64,000 bases of DNA from Chryseobacterium sp. SORGH_AS_0447 (GCF_030818695.1 NZ_JAUTAR010000001.1:986501-1050500); one strand, 5' to 3'; numbered from the stretch's first letter, positions 38,745 to 48,933 are shown. Notes: generated from the letters alone by a model not told the origin. Numbers and translations are program-made.

Positions 38745-39767
38745 TTAAAAAAGTTCACCCGGATTTTTAGGTCTGGTGATATTCAGATGCTTGTAGGCTT
38801 TATCCGTAACTTCACGTCCTCTTGGCGTCCTGATGATAAATCCTTCCTGGATAAGGAAAGGCTCATACACTTCTTCCAGAGTCTCCGGGTTTTCTGCGAT
38901 GGAAGTTGCCAATGCGGAAATACCTACCGGTTTTCCTTTAAAGTTTTCAATCATCACCCGCATGATTTTGTTATCCATTTCATCCAGGCCGTACTCATCC
39001 ACATTCAGTGAATCCAGTGCATATTTGGTAATATTGATTTCAATTTCACCGTTTCCTTTAATCTCTGCGAAATCCCGGACTCTCCGCAGCAAAGCATTGG
39101 CAATTCTCGGGGTTCCACGGCTTCTTCTGGCGATTTCAATGGCGGCATCTTCATAGATTTTTACACCCAATACTCTTGCGCTCCGGATAATGATCATCGA
39201 TAAAAGTTCAATTGTATAATATTCCAATCGGCTTTGGATTCCGAATCTGGCCAGCATCGGCTTTGTCAGCATTCCGCTTCTTGTTGTTGCTCCCACTAGG
39301 GTAAAAGGATTAAGGCCGATCTGTACACTTCTTGCATTCGGTCCGGTTTCCAGCATAATGTCGATCTTATAATCTTCCATCGCGGAATACAGGTATTCTT
39401 CCACGACCGGCGAAAGCCTGTGGATTTCATCAATAAAAAGAACATCGTTTTCCTCAAGGTTCGTCAGCAACCCTGCTAAGCTTCCGGGTTTATCCAGCAC
39501 GGGACCGGAGGTGATCTTACAGTTTACCCCAAGCTCGTTTGCAATGATATTGGCCAAAGTGGTTTTTCCCAAACCGGGAGGGCCATGCAACAGGACATGA
39601 TCAAGTGCTCCGCCACGCCTTTTGGCAGCCGATACAAACACTTCCAGGTTTTCCAGCGTTTTCCGCTGTCCCGCAAAATCCTTAAAACTCTGGGGACGGA
39701 TCTGCTCTTCCTGTGCCAGTTCTTCACGGGAATAATTGTCTTTGTCTGGATGTAAAAAGTCAGGCAT
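38745..39767 (-). CDS. ruvB: Holliday junction branch-migration helicase RuvB
   Basis: 340 residues. The N-terminus has [20 protein letters not shown], Walker A is [13 protein letters not shown], Walker B is [12 protein letters not shown], sensor I is GATTRSGML, and [20 protein letters not shown] is the sensor II/arginine region. A winged-helix domain lies at the C-terminus ([13 protein letters not shown]). It is the hexameric motor that, with RuvA, moves Holliday junctions. Probable first gene of the operon ruvB-paiB-MBL-coaE. Confidence 0.97.
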   Translation of the reverse strand: MPDFLHPDKDNYSREELAQEEQIRPQSFKDFAGQRKTLENLEVFVSAAKRRGGALDHVLLHGPPGLGKTTLANIIANELGVNCKITSGPVLDKPGSLAGLLTNLEENDVLFIDEIHRLSPVVEEYLYSAMEDYKIDIMLETGPNARSVQIGLNPFTLVGATTRSGMLTKPMLARFGIQSRLEYYTIELLSMIIIRSARVLGVKIYEDAAIEIARRSRGTPRIANALLRRVRDFAEIKGNGEIEINITKYALDSLNVDEYGLDEMDNKIMRVMIENFKGKPVGISALATSIAENPETLEEVYEPFLIQEGFIIRTPRGREVTDKAYKHLNITRPKNPGELF

Positions 39768-40055
39768 TAATTCAATTTCATTTATGGTAAAGATAGCAAA
39801 ATTGAGTTTAAGATGAAGAATAATTTCGGGTTGAGATGGAGGATTTAATATAGGTTAAGGTAAAGGCTGAGGTTACGATTATAGGTGTTCTTTTTCAGTG
39901 TTGATAAGATTGAGATATTTTGAGTATTTTTGAGAGGCAGGAAACCTCTATGCTGAGATTCCTACAGAATGACAAGCGCATAATTTGTCATTTTGGAAAA
40001 CATCTGAAATAATAAGAGTAAATTATTTATCTAAACATTAGCTTAAATTAAATAA
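39768..40055. other. Intergenic stretch with a dyad and a REP-like segment
   Basis: 288 bp between divergent ruvB and hutI. It contains GAGATTCCTACAGAATGACA (39955-39974), which resembles short interspersed sequences common in Bacteroidota intergenic DNA, and TGACAA (39970-39975) paired with TTGTCA (39985-39990). No gene seen. Confidence 0.4.
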
Positions 40056-41279
40056 ATGAGGTTAATTGGCCCCTTTAAGCAGGTAGTAACACTTGCTAAT
40101 CTCCTTTTAAGAGGAAAACTTGCAGACGAGCAGCTTGAAATTGTTGCTGACGGCGGAATTTTAATTGATCAGGATACGATCCGCGAAGTTGGAAATTATC
40201 AGACCTTAAAATCGGAAAATCCCGATGCTGAAATGGAGGAAGTAGCTGGCGAACAGATAGTGCTCCCAGCTTTTGTAGATTCCCACACCCACATTTGTTT
40301 CGGAGGGAACCGGGCGAATGATTTTGCCATGCGCAATGCCGGAAAATCCTATCTGGAAATTGCCGAAAGCGGAGGAGGGATCTGGAGTTCCGTACAGCAT
40401 ACCCGGAAAGCTTCAGAAGAAGAACTGCTGAAAACCCTTTTGGAAAGAATTGACTTTTTATTAGCCTTAGGCATTACGACGATCGAAGTAAAAAGCGGCT
40501 ACGGACTGGATGTGGAAAACGAACTGAAAATGCTCCGGATCATTAAAAAAGCCCAGGAGTCGACGAAGGCGACCCTTGTTCCGACCTGTCTTTCCGCGCA
40601 TCTGAAACCGAGGAATTTCGAAGGAAGCAATGAAGAATACCTGCAATATATTTTAACTGAAATTTTACCGAAAGTAAAAGAAGAAAATTTAGCCGAAAGA
40701 GTGGATATCTTCATAGAGAAGTTGGCGTTTCAGCCGGAAGAAAGTAGAGATTTCCTGCTTCAGGCGAAAGGCTTGGGTTTTGAAATAACGGTTCATGCCG
40801 ATCAATTTACGCCGGGAAGTTCGAGGATTGCAGTGGAAGTTGGCGCAAAATCTGCAGATCATCTGGAAGCAACCATTGACGAAGATATTGAGTTTCTCGC
40901 ACAATCGGAAACGGTTGCTACCGCTTTGCCGGGAGCAAGCTTAGGGCTTGGCGAAAAATTTACCCCGGCCAGGAAGTTGCTGGATGCAGGAGCCATCGTC
41001 GCCATTGCCAGCGACTGGAATCCCGGTTCGGCACCGATGGGAAATTTAATTACACAGGCTTCTATCCTGGCAACCTTTGAAAAGCTAACCACCGCTGAAG
41101 TCTTGGCAGGAATTACCTTCCGTTCGGCTTTTGCGCTTGGCTTAGAAGACAGGGGAAGATTGGAACAGGGATTAAAGGCAGATTTTGTAACGTTTAAAAC
41201 GAATAATTTCCAGAACATCCTTTATCATCAGGGAAGCCTGAAATGCGAAAATGTGTATATTGACGGGATCCGGATCTGA
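40056..41279 (+). CDS. hutI: Imidazolonepropionase
   Basis: 407 residues, amidohydrolase superfamily. Metal-binding and substrate motifs are present: LPAFVDSHTHICFGGNRANDF, KSGYGLDVENELKMLR, TVHADQFTPGSSRIAVEVGA and IASDWNPGSAPMGNL. It opens 4-imidazolone-5-propionate to N-formimino-glutamate in histidine breakdown. Its stop overlaps the next start by one base (TGATG), and hutG follows. hutH and hutU are not in the window. Confidence 0.95.
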   Translation: MRLIGPFKQVVTLANLLLRGKLADEQLEIVADGGILIDQDTIREVGNYQTLKSENPDAEMEEVAGEQIVLPAFVDSHTHICFGGNRANDFAMRNAGKSYLEIAESGGGIWSSVQHTRKASEEELLKTLLERIDFLLALGITTIEVKSGYGLDVENELKMLRIIKKAQESTKATLVPTCLSAHLKPRNFEGSNEEYLQYILTEILPKVKEENLAERVDIFIEKLAFQPEESRDFLLQAKGLGFEITVHADQFTPGSSRIAVEVGAKSADHLEATIDEDIEFLAQSETVATALPGASLGLGEKFTPARKLLDAGAIVAIASDWNPGSAPMGNLITQASILATFEKLTTAEVLAGITFRSAFALGLEDRGRLEQGLKADFVTFKTNNFQNILYHQGSLKCENVYIDGIRI

Positions 41280-41500
41280 TGAAAAAAATCGTCATTAATT
41301 TTATCATGACGGCTCTTTTGATCATTGTCCAGTACTTTTTATCGATCATTCTGATTTTTCAGATTGCTGCAAAAAGAGTCGGTGAGGCGTCGTCAGGTTT
41401 TAAAGATATTTTAATCGTCCTGATCTGGTTGGGAGGCTTGATATCCATTATTTATTTTTTTATTAAATTTCTTACCGGTATTTACAGATATAAAGAATAA
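41279..41500 (+). CDS. Small two-helix membrane protein in the hut cluster
   Basis: 73 residues with two hydrophobic helices (about 5-30 and 44-65) separated by a basic loop. It starts in the hutI stop codon and ends 26 bp before hutG, so it is in the hut operon. No family recognised. Confidence 0.7.
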   Translation: MKKIVINFIMTALLIIVQYFLSIILIFQIAAKRVGEASSGFKDILIVLIWLGGLISIIYFFIKFLTGIYRYKE

Positions 41501-41526
41501 CAACATCACAAAAAAATAAACGTAGT

Positions 41527-42447
41527 ATGAACACCATTTGGCAGGGAAGATTAGACGGGGCAGACTTGCTTTACCACAGAATATTCCAACGGGTAAAAGA
41601 AGAAAATAATTACGATCTTGTTTCAACTAAAGATTTCGTTTTACACGGGTTTGCTGTGGATGAGGGCGTTCGGCGGAATAAAGGGAGGCAGGGCGCTAAA
41701 GATGCCCCGGTTGTTATCCGTAAAAATATGGCTAATTTCCCAGTGATCCGTCCGGATTTTTCGCTGCTTGATTTTGGAAACATAATGTGTGAAGACGGAA
41801 GGCTGGAAGACGTGCAGCAAAAGCTTGCGAAAAATGTTTCCAAGGTATTGCTGAAAGGCGGAAAGTCTGTGGTGCTGGGTGGCGGTCATGAAGTAACATA
41901 TGCACATTATCTCGGACTGAAGACGGCGTTCCCGGAGCAGAAAATCGGGATTATTAATATCGATGCTCATTTTGATAATAGAATGCCCGAGGATGGAGTA
42001 GGAGCAAGTTCAGGAACCGGTTTCTGGCAGATTGCCCAGGAAGGTGAAATCAATTCCCTGCACATTGGCATCCAGAGAAATTCAAATACTTTGAAATTGT
42101 TTGATACCGCTCATCAGTACAAAATGAAATACATCCTGGCCGATGAACTTTTCTTTGAAAATCTTCCTTCGGTTTACCAGAGAATCAACGATCTGCTGGA
42201 AAGTGTGGATTATGTTTATCTCACGATTTGTATGGATGTTTTCAATGCGTCGGTAGCTCCCGGGGTTTCGGCTTCTGCTTATAATGGGATTTTTGCCGAT
42301 GCGGCATTTATGCATTTTTACAGGCATATCCTGAAAAGCGAAAAGCTGTTGGCGCTAGATGTAGCCGAAGTAAATCCGGCATATGATATTCAGGACAGAA
42401 CGGCAAGGCTGGCTGCGACACTCGTTAACGAATGGTTTATGGTGTAA
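41527..42447 (+). CDS. hutG: Formimidoylglutamase (arginase family)
   Basis: 306 residues, ureohydrolase fold. Manganese-binding motifs are VLGGGHEVTYAHYL, IINIDAHFDNR and ICMDVFNASVAPGVSA; the last replaces the arginase SxDxDxxDP with MDVFNAS but keeps the metal aspartate. It hydrolyses N-formimino-glutamate to glutamate and formamide, the step after HutI. The arginase-family assignment is sure; the substrate is supported by the adjacent hutI. Confidence 0.9.
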   Translation: MNTIWQGRLDGADLLYHRIFQRVKEENNYDLVSTKDFVLHGFAVDEGVRRNKGRQGAKDAPVVIRKNMANFPVIRPDFSLLDFGNIMCEDGRLEDVQQKLAKNVSKVLLKGGKSVVLGGGHEVTYAHYLGLKTAFPEQKIGIINIDAHFDNRMPEDGVGASSGTGFWQIAQEGEINSLHIGIQRNSNTLKLFDTAHQYKMKYILADELFFENLPSVYQRINDLLESVDYVYLTICMDVFNASVAPGVSASAYNGIFADAAFMHFYRHILKSEKLLALDVAEVNPAYDIQDRTARLAATLVNEWFMV

Positions 42448-42587
42448 GACAGGATTTAACAATATTCCAATAGAAAAAATCATTATTTTATTTAATTCCA
42501 AGGAACAAAGTTTGTTGCTTATAAGATGCTTTTAACAGAGTAATAATTAAATTCGGCAGGGCTGAATTTAGAAACAGAAATTACATT

Positions 42588-43881
42588 ATGGAACAATCAA
42601 TTGAAAATAAACTTATCAAAGCAGATAAGGCATTTTCAGAATGGAAAAAGGTACCATTCGAAGACAGACAGAAACTCATTGCCAAAGCGGCAGAACTCCT
42701 GAAGAACAACGCGGAAAAATTCGGCACCATCATTACGAAAGAAATGAATAAGCCTATTTCACAGTCGGTTGCTGAGGTAGAAAAATGCGCTTTGATGATG
42801 GATTATTATGCAGATGCGGAAAATATTTTAAAACCTGAACACGTAGATTCTCAATATGCTTATTCAGAAATCCATTATGTTCCAAAAGGGGTTATCCTGG
42901 GTGTTATGCCGTGGAATTTCCCATTCTGGCAAGTGTTGAGGTTTGCCGTTCCTGCTATCCTGGCCGGGAACACCGTGGTCTTGAAACATGCTTCCATCTG
43001 CTTCGGCAGCGGAAATGCAATTGAGGATATTTTGCTGGAAGCCGGTTTTCCGGAAGGCGTATTCCAGAATCTTGAAATCGGGCACAAAGATGTGAGAGAA
43101 GTTCTTGAACATAAGGCCATTGCCGGGGTAAGCCTTACCGGAAGCGAGAAAGCCGGTGCTGAAGTCGCTTCGATCGCGGGTCAGAACATCAAGAAATCCG
43201 TTTTGGAATTGGGCGGAAGCGATGCATTTATCGTATTGGATGATGCTGATCTGGATGAAGCCGCGAAAGTAGGAGCCCTAGCCAGGCTACAAAATTGCGG
43301 ACAGACCTGTGTCGCAGCTAAAAGATTTATCATCGATGAGAAAATAGAAGATGCTTTCCTTCCGAAATTTATCGAAGAATACAAAAAATTCGTTCCGGCA
43401 GATCCGATGGATAAGGAAACGAAAATTGCCGGGATGGCAAGACCGGATTTAGCGGATGACCTGGAAAAACAATTTGAGAAAGCTTGTGGAACATGGTGCC
43501 GAAATCATTTTACCTTTGGAACGGATTTCCGATAACGAATTTAAACCTGGTTTAATCCGTGTAAAAGAAGGCAATCCGATCCTTCAGGAAGAACTTTTTG
43601 GACCTTTGGGAATGGTGATGGTAGCTAAGAATGATGAAGAAGCGATACAGATGGCCAACGATATTCCGTTCGGACTTTCCAATTCGGTATGGACAAATGA
43701 CAAAACCCGTCAGCTGCTTTTTATTGAAAACCTGGAATCCGGAACCGTAAACATCAACAGGATGACCAGCTCAGACCCGCGTTTTCCATTCGGAGGAACG
43801 AAGACATCGGGATACGGAACAGAGCTTTCTCTGTTGGCTTTAAAGGAGTTTGTGACAGCTAAAACGATTGTAGGTAATTAA
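42588..43881 (+). pseudogene. NAD(P)-dependent succinate-semialdehyde-type dehydrogenase, one frameshift
   Basis: Aldehyde dehydrogenase superfamily, nearest in pattern to succinate-semialdehyde dehydrogenases. The first frame (42588 to about 43480) has VILGVMPWNFPFWQVLRFAV, GVSLTGSEKAGAEVA, LELGGSDAFIVLDDAD and the catalytic-cysteine block LQNCGQTCVAAKRF. The second frame (about 43482-43881) resumes with KLVEHGAEIILPLERIS, ILQEELFGPLGMV and FPFGGTKTSGYG. Removing one A from GAGAAAGC at 43477-43482 joins them as FEKLVEHG in a 430-residue protein. The N-terminus lacks the usual INPxTGE strand. The frameshift may be a homopolymer sequencing error or a real inactivation. Confidence 0.88.
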
Positions 43882-43902
43882 TTAATATTTTAATTAAACA
43901 TA

Positions 43903-43930
43903 AAAACTCCCGGATTTCCGGGAGTTTTGT
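43903..43930. terminator. Bidirectional terminator between the dehydrogenase and pyk
   Basis: Perfect 11-bp stem AAAACTCCCGG/CCGGGAGTTTT with loop ATT between convergent genes. Confidence 0.9.
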
Positions 43931-43952
43931 ATTTGCAAACGGTTTAGCTTAA

Positions 43953-45398
43953 TTAAACCGTAGTCAGTCTTAATGTATTGGTTTTTCCGCCTTCGTAAGA
44001 TGGAGTCGCATTGATGTTGATTACGAAATCTCCGGCCTCTATATACCCGTGATTGTGGGTAAGCATATTTACCTGGATAATCGTTTCATCAGTAGATTTC
44101 TTCATATCGTAATAATATGCGTGAACGCCCCAAAGAAGGTTCAGCATGGTGATTACCCTCTTGTTACCGCTGTAAACGATAATATGGGAATTCGGTCGGT
44201 GTGCTGCAAGCTGGAAAGCTGTATAGCCTGAGCTTGTTAAAGTAACGATCGCCGAAACATTGGTTGTTTTCGCAATTCTTACCGCTGCAAGACAAACCCG
44301 GTTTGTAATAAACCTCTCATCGATGCAATTGAAATCTTTTTCGATCGGTTCGTTCTTGTGTTGGTAGAAATGGGTGGTTTCGATGTTTTTCACGATTTTT
44401 GCCATGTTTTCCACTACCTGAACGGGATATCTTCCCACAGAAGTTTCTCCTGAAAGCATTACGGCATCCGCTCCATCCAATACCGAGTTCGCAACGTCAT
44501 TTACTTCCGCTCTGGTTGGTGTTAAGCTGTTGATCATGGTTTCCATCATCTGGGTAGCAATAATTACCGGTTTGGAATAGAATCTTGCCTTTTCTACCAA
44601 TGTTTTCTGGATGGCAGGAACTTCTTCCATCGGAACCTCAACTCCTAAATCTCCACGGGCTACCATTACGCCGTCGCACTCCAAAAGGATCTCATCGATA
44701 TTTTTTACTCCCTCCGGCTTTTCAATTTTCGCGATGATCGGCGTCTTGAATTTTCCGTTCGGGTGTTTTGAAATTAATTCTTTAAGATCGATAATATCCT
44801 GGGAGTGACGCACGAAAGAAAGTGCGATCCAGTCTACTTCCTGATCGAGCATAAAGTTGGCATCCTGGATGTCTTTTTCCGTTAAGGCAGGAAGTGAAAC
44901 ATTCGTATTCGGAAGGTTTACCCCTTTTTTAGAGCTTAGAGGCCCCCCTTGGATGGTTTTTGCTTTTACCGTATCGGTAAGGTTGGTTTCCGTTACTTCC
45001 AATACCAGCTTCCCGTCGTCGATAAGGATTCTTTCCCCTACTTTTACGTCCTGTGGAAACTGTTGGTACGTCATGTATACTTTGGTAGAATCTCCTTCGA
45101 TCTTTTCATTGGTGAAGGTCAGGATGTCTCCGGGATTAAGGTATGAACCTTCCTTTACAACACCTACCCGTAATTTAGGACCTTGTAAATCCCCTAAAAT
45201 TCCAACAGAGTAACCGTATTCTTTGTTGAGTTCTCTGATGATTTCGATATTTGAACGAACTAAGTCGTAGTCAGCGTGTGAAAAATTGATTCTGAAAATG
45301 TCAACACCTGCTTTCATTAACCCTAACATTACTTCCTTCGACGATGAAGCCGGACCAAGTGTTGCGATAATTTTTGTCTTCTTTAAATACTTATTCAT
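43953..45398 (-). CDS. pyk: Pyruvate kinase
   Basis: 481 residues. The N-terminus is KTKIIATLGPASSSKEVMLG with GVDIFRINFSHAD. The active site has IIAKIEKPEGVKNIDEIL, the GVMVARGDLGVEVP loop and KPVIIATQMMETMINSLTPTRAEVNDVANSVLDG. The C-terminal domain follows. It makes pyruvate and ATP from phosphoenolpyruvate in glycolysis. The start overlaps the IPExxxVDY gene by 8 bp, and it is the last gene of the acpP-fabF-rnc-IPExxxVDY-pyk operon. Confidence 0.97.
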   Translation of the reverse strand: MNKYLKKTKIIATLGPASSSKEVMLGLMKAGVDIFRINFSHADYDLVRSNIEIIRELNKEYGYSVGILGDLQGPKLRVGVVKEGSYLNPGDILTFTNEKIEGDSTKVYMTYQQFPQDVKVGERILIDDGKLVLEVTETNLTDTVKAKTIQGGPLSSKKGVNLPNTNVSLPALTEKDIQDANFMLDQEVDWIALSFVRHSQDIIDLKELISKHPNGKFKTPIIAKIEKPEGVKNIDEILLECDGVMVARGDLGVEVPMEEVPAIQKTLVEKARFYSKPVIIATQMMETMINSLTPTRAEVNDVANSVLDGADAVMLSGETSVGRYPVQVVENMAKIVKNIETTHFYQHKNEPIEKDFNCIDERFITNRVCLAAVRIAKTTNVSAIVTLTSSGYTAFQLAAHRPNSHIIVYSGNKRVITMLNLLWGVHAYYYDMKKSTDETIIQVNMLTHNHGYIEAGDFVININATPSYEGGKTNTLRLTTV

Positions 45399-45864
45399 AA
45401 TACTGGATAATTTGATAAAGTTCTTCCTCAGAACCTAATATATGATCTTGAATAGGAAATACAAGATTTTCAGGGAGCAAAATTACGGAAAAATCAGGAA
45501 ACTGTTCCGAACTATGCAAAATATATTGCACTTCTACCTGATTATTTAATAAAAATTTAATGTTTTCTTCTTCTGAAAAGAGCTCAGTCTGCAGTTTTTT
45601 CTGTTTGCTGTCTGCAGATTTATTGGAAATAAAAGTAAAACAGGTACGGGTAAACTTATGATAAGCCTCAAATCTTGGAAAATAATAGTCAAAATAATCC
45701 CCGGTCAGGACAACATCTTCAATCCTTCTGAAGGTAAAGCTGTTGATTTGATTTACTTTAAAAAAAAACTCATGATCCGGGATATGCTTTGCCAATCTTA
45801 CCAACCCAATGGTAATATTTTCAAGTTCCGTATCGTCAAGGTCATAAAGTTTTTGGATTTCCAA
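45391..45864 (-). CDS. IPExxxVDY family protein
   Basis: 157 residues. The family is named for a motif here seen in divergent form as HIPDHEFFFKVNQIN (about residues 30-44). A YYFPRFEAYHKFTRTCFTFISNKS block and a C-terminal acidic half follow. It is encoded between rnc (23-bp overlap) and pyk (8-bp overlap), the constant position of this family in Flavobacteriia. Function unknown. Confidence 0.82.
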   Translation of the reverse strand: MEIQKLYDLDDTELENITIGLVRLAKHIPDHEFFFKVNQINSFTFRRIEDVVLTGDYFDYYFPRFEAYHKFTRTCFTFISNKSADSKQKKLQTELFSEEENIKFLLNNQVEVQYILHSSEQFPDFSVILLPENLVFPIQDHILGSEEELYQIIQYYE

Positions 45865-46600
45865 GGATGTTTTCTTTTTTGTTTAAAATATAAAATGCGC
45901 GCTGGGCAGCTTTTTCTTCTGCTTTTTTCTTTGAAGTTTCAGTGGCGTTTGCGATTTTCTCCTCACCGAGCCATACATGGCAGCGGAAGACAATCGACTT
46001 ATTCACCTGGATCTCTTCGCAGGTCTCGTACTTTATATTCAACTTCTTCTTCTGGCTCCATTCCAGCAGAAGGCCTTTGTAGCTTACAATTTTGTTCTCT
46101 AATTTATTAATTTCCGTCGGCGTCAGCAGTCTTTCCAGGATAATCCTTTTACAGGTATCATACTGGAAGTCCAGATAAACGGCACCGATTAAGGCTTCGA
46201 GTAAATTGCCGGAGATGTTTTCTCCCAACGCTACGGAATTCTGTTTCTGCAGCAGATCGGTAAGTTTCAGATCGTCTCCTAATTTATTCAGGTTCTTCCT
46301 ATTAACAATTTTAGATTTCATCTGCGTCAGGTATCCTTCATTGGCCTGAGGATAGGTATGAAACAGATGACAGGAAATAATTGTACCCAAAACAGAATCT
46401 CCTAAAAATTCGAGCCTTTCGTAATTGCTGTCTTTTTTAGAAGAATTTTTCAAAGAAAAGGCTTCGCGGTAGAGGGCAACATTCTGTACTTCAGTACCCA
46501 GCATTTTAGTAAGCTCGGTACTGAGAAAGTAGTCTCTCTCCGTAAGCTGTCTTTTTCTTTTTTTGAGAAGGAATTTAGAAAAGTATTTCTGTAACTCCAT
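45842..46600 (-). CDS. rnc: Ribonuclease III
   Basis: 252 residues. The catalytic signature is NYERLEFLGDSVLGTIISCH, with the second acidic pair in ENISGNLLEALIGAVYLDFQ. The C-terminal double-stranded RNA-binding domain (about 175-245) has YKGLLLEWSQKKKLNIKYE and ATETSKKKAEEKAAQRA. It processes rRNA precursors and structured RNAs. It lies 9 bp after fabF and overlaps the next gene. Confidence 0.96.
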   Translation of the reverse strand: MELQKYFSKFLLKKRKRQLTERDYFLSTELTKMLGTEVQNVALYREAFSLKNSSKKDSNYERLEFLGDSVLGTIISCHLFHTYPQANEGYLTQMKSKIVNRKNLNKLGDDLKLTDLLQKQNSVALGENISGNLLEALIGAVYLDFQYDTCKRIILERLLTPTEINKLENKIVSYKGLLLEWSQKKKLNIKYETCEEIQVNKSIVFRCHVWLGEEKIANATETSKKKAEEKAAQRAFYILNKKENILGNPKTL

Positions 46601-46609
46601 TCAGTAAGT

Positions 46610-47854
46610 TTAGATTTTCTTAAATAGAACGCAAGCGTTATGCCCACCAAACCCAAAAGTATTACTCATGGCTACTTTTACATCTTTCTTCGCAGCTTCG
46701 TTGAACGTGAAGTTCAGTCTGCTGTCGATATTTTCGTCATCAGTAAAATGGTTGATGGTAGGAGGAACAATACCATGAATAATCGTTCCCAACGCAGCAA
46801 TAGCCTCAATAACGCCGGCAGCACCCAACAGGTGGCCCGTCATTGATTTTGTAGAATTAATCTGAATGTCGAAAGCATGCTCGCCCAATAATTTCGAAAT
46901 GGCATTGGATTCTGCGATGTCCCCTAATGGAGTAGAAGTACCGTGCATATTGATATGATCTACTTCATCAGCAGTTAGTCCCGCGTCTTCCATGCAGTTT
47001 TTCATTACGAGGTAAGCGCCCAGTCCTTCAGGATGCGGTGCCGTCATGTGATGTGCATCTGCACTCAGGCCTCCGCCTTTTAATTCTGCATAAATGGTCG
47101 CCCCGCGTTTTATGGCGTGTTCATATTCTTCAAGAACGATACATCCTGCGCCTTCCCCCAGTACAAAACCGTCGCGGTCTTTGTCGAAAGGTCTTGAAGC
47201 CGTTTTAGGATCATCATTTCTTGTCGAAAGCGCCATCATTGCATTGAAACCACCTACGCCGCTTGCGGTAACGGCAGCTTCAGAGCCTCCGCACACAATA
47301 ACGTCTGCTTTTCCGAGCTGGATCAGCATTTTGGAATCAATTAACGCGTTCGCTGACGATGCACATGCGGAAACCGTGGTATAGTTCGGTCCGTGGAAGC
47401 CATATTCGATAGAAATATGCCCCGGTGTGATGTCGGCGATCATTTTAGGAATAAAGAAAGGGTTGAATCTCGGGATCTCCGTGTTGGCCCATCCTAAAAC
47501 TTCGGTTTCGAAAGTTTCCAAACCTCCGATTCCGGAACCCCAGATTACGCCGACCCTGTTTTTATCTACCTGGTCTTCGATAATTCTTGAGTGTCCTACC
47601 GCTTCCCTTGCTGCTACAAGCCCCAGCTGGGTATTCCGGTCCATTTTTTTTGCTTCTTTCTTGTCGAAATGCTGCAGCGGATCGAAATTTTTTACTTCGC
47701 AGGCGAATTTGGTCTTAAAGTTTGTGGCATCAAAAAGAGTAATAGGAGCGGCTCCGCTCTCACCTTTTACAAGATTTTCCCAGTATTCTTTTGCATTATT
47801 TCCAATCGGTGTTATTGCTCCAAAACCGGTTACAACTACTCTTTTTAATTCCAT
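46610..47854 (-). CDS. fabF: Beta-ketoacyl-ACP synthase II
   Basis: 414 residues. The catalytic triad is present: Cys in YTTVSACASSANALID (about residue 165), His in MHGTSTPLGD (about 303) and His in KSMTGHLLGAAGVIEA (about 340). The start is MELKRVVVTGFGAITPIGN. It extends acyl chains with malonyl-ACP in fatty acid synthesis. It follows acpP by 34 bp, the common acpP-fabF order. Confidence 0.97.
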   Translation of the reverse strand: MELKRVVVTGFGAITPIGNNAKEYWENLVKGESGAAPITLFDATNFKTKFACEVKNFDPLQHFDKKEAKKMDRNTQLGLVAAREAVGHSRIIEDQVDKNRVGVIWGSGIGGLETFETEVLGWANTEIPRFNPFFIPKMIADITPGHISIEYGFHGPNYTTVSACASSANALIDSKMLIQLGKADVIVCGGSEAAVTASGVGGFNAMMALSTRNDDPKTASRPFDKDRDGFVLGEGAGCIVLEEYEHAIKRGATIYAELKGGGLSADAHHMTAPHPEGLGAYLVMKNCMEDAGLTADEVDHINMHGTSTPLGDIAESNAISKLLGEHAFDIQINSTKSMTGHLLGAAGVIEAIAALGTIIHGIVPPTINHFTDDENIDSRLNFTFNEAAKKDVKVAMSNTFGFGGHNACVLFKKI

Positions 47855-47888
47855 AAACTTTGTTTAATTTCTTTTTTGTTGAAGAATA

Positions 47889-48128
47889 TTATTTATTTAC
47901 TACTTCTTCGATATAAGCGATAGCGTGACCTACAGTAGTAATTTTTTCAGCTTGGTCATCAGGGATCTGAATGTTGAATTCTTTTTCAAATTCCATGATA
48001 AGTTCTACTGTATCCAATGAGTCTGCTCCTAAATCGTTTGTGAAGCTAGCCTCTGGAGTTACTTCTGTTTCTTCAACGTCAAGCTTATCAGCGATGATAG
48101 CTTTTACTCTTGATGCAATGTCTGACAT
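47889..48128 (-). CDS. acpP: Acyl carrier protein
   Basis: 79 residues from ATG 48128. The longer in-frame reading from 48161 adds a basic stretch unlike any ACP and overlaps the promoter region. The phosphopantetheine serine is in [13 protein letters not shown], with the usual acidic composition and the end [14 protein letters not shown]. It carries fatty-acyl intermediates for FabF, encoded next. Confidence 0.97.
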   Translation of the reverse strand: MSDIASRVKAIIADKLDVEETEVTPEASFTNDLGADSLDTVELIMEFEKEFNIQIPDDQAEKITTVGHAIAYIEEVVNK

Positions 48129-48158
48129 AGTAAATTTTTTTTTAATTGTTAGATGGTG

Positions 48159-48166
48159 CAAATATA
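48159..48166 (-). promoter_or_regulatory. -7 element of the acpP-fabF-rnc operon
   Basis: TATATTTG on the minus strand, 30 bp upstream of the acpP ATG. No -33 TTG at the right spacing. Confidence 0.45.
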
Positions 48167-48385
48167 TAAAATTCTTTACGATAAAACATTTTTTTAGTCT
48201 TTTTTGTGGCCTGTAGGTACTTATTTTATGATGCGGAGGTTTAGTCTTTTAGTTTTCAGTTGTTTATATTTTGCCACTTGAAAGGCTGCTTGAGATTTGA
48301 TCTCCGAAAGAAAATCCGGAAATACCGATGGCCGTCCGGCCTATTACACCCGAGCTGTTTCATTATTATTTTTCTTCCTATTTTC

Positions 48386-48414
48386 TTTGCGAAGCAACAT
48401 TATCACTAGCTTTG
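48386..48414 (+). promoter_or_regulatory. Promoter of the thermonuclease gene
   Basis: TTTG (48386-48389), 17-bp spacer, TAGCTTTG (48407-48414). It lies inside the longer in-frame extension and supports the start at 48454. Confidence 0.65.
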
Positions 48415-48453
48415 CAGACTAATTTTTTAGCCCGTTATTTAGTTTTTACATTC

Positions 48454-48930
48454 ATGAAAAAGATTTTCCATCTCCTGTTTCTCGCCTTTTCCGTATCTCT
48501 GTTTTCACAGGCCAAAGGAAAAGTGATCAAAATAAAAGACGGCGATACCCTCGTGGTTTTACTCTCCGACAACACCGAGCAGACCCTCCGCCTTGCCGAA
48601 GTCGACTGTCCGGAGAGCGGCCAGGCTTTCGGAAAGAATGCAAAACAGTTTACTTCCGACCAGGTTTTCGGGAAAACCGTGACCTTTTACAAAATTGGGA
48701 AGGACCGCTACGGAAGAGGTGTTGCCGGTGTTTTCTATGACAACGACAAATACCTCTCGCGGGAAATCGTAAAAGCGGGCTTCGGATGGTGGTATTTCAA
48801 GGCTTCTAAAAACACGGAGCTTCAGAAACTGCAGGATGAAGCCAAGGCTGGAAAGCTGGGCTTATGGGCCGATAAAAAAGCAGTAGCGCCGTGGGATTTC
48901 AGGAAAAATAGAAAGAATAAGGCAAAATAA
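48454..48930 (+). CDS. Secreted thermonuclease (SNase) family nuclease
   Basis: 158 residues from ATG 48454. A signal peptide (MKKIFHLLFLAFSVSLFSQA) is followed directly by the staphylococcal-nuclease fold. The motifs are GKVIKIKDGDTLVVLL, LRLAEVDCPESGQAFG, VTFYKIGKDRYGRGVAGVFY and GFGWWYFKASKNTELQKLQD. The catalytic Arg/Asp/Glu positions appear kept. Likely exported for extracellular or periplasmic nucleic acid degradation. Confidence 0.92.
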   Translation: MKKIFHLLFLAFSVSLFSQAKGKVIKIKDGDTLVVLLSDNTEQTLRLAEVDCPESGQAFGKNAKQFTSDQVFGKTVTFYKIGKDRYGRGVAGVFYDNDKYLSREIVKAGFGWWYFKASKNTELQKLQDEAKAGKLGLWADKKAVAPWDFRKNRKNKAK

Positions 48931-48933
48931 ATA

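Noticed and set aside
39955..39990. REP-like segment before hutI as a terminator
   Set aside because: No gene ends there on either strand, so it is listed only as intergenic content.
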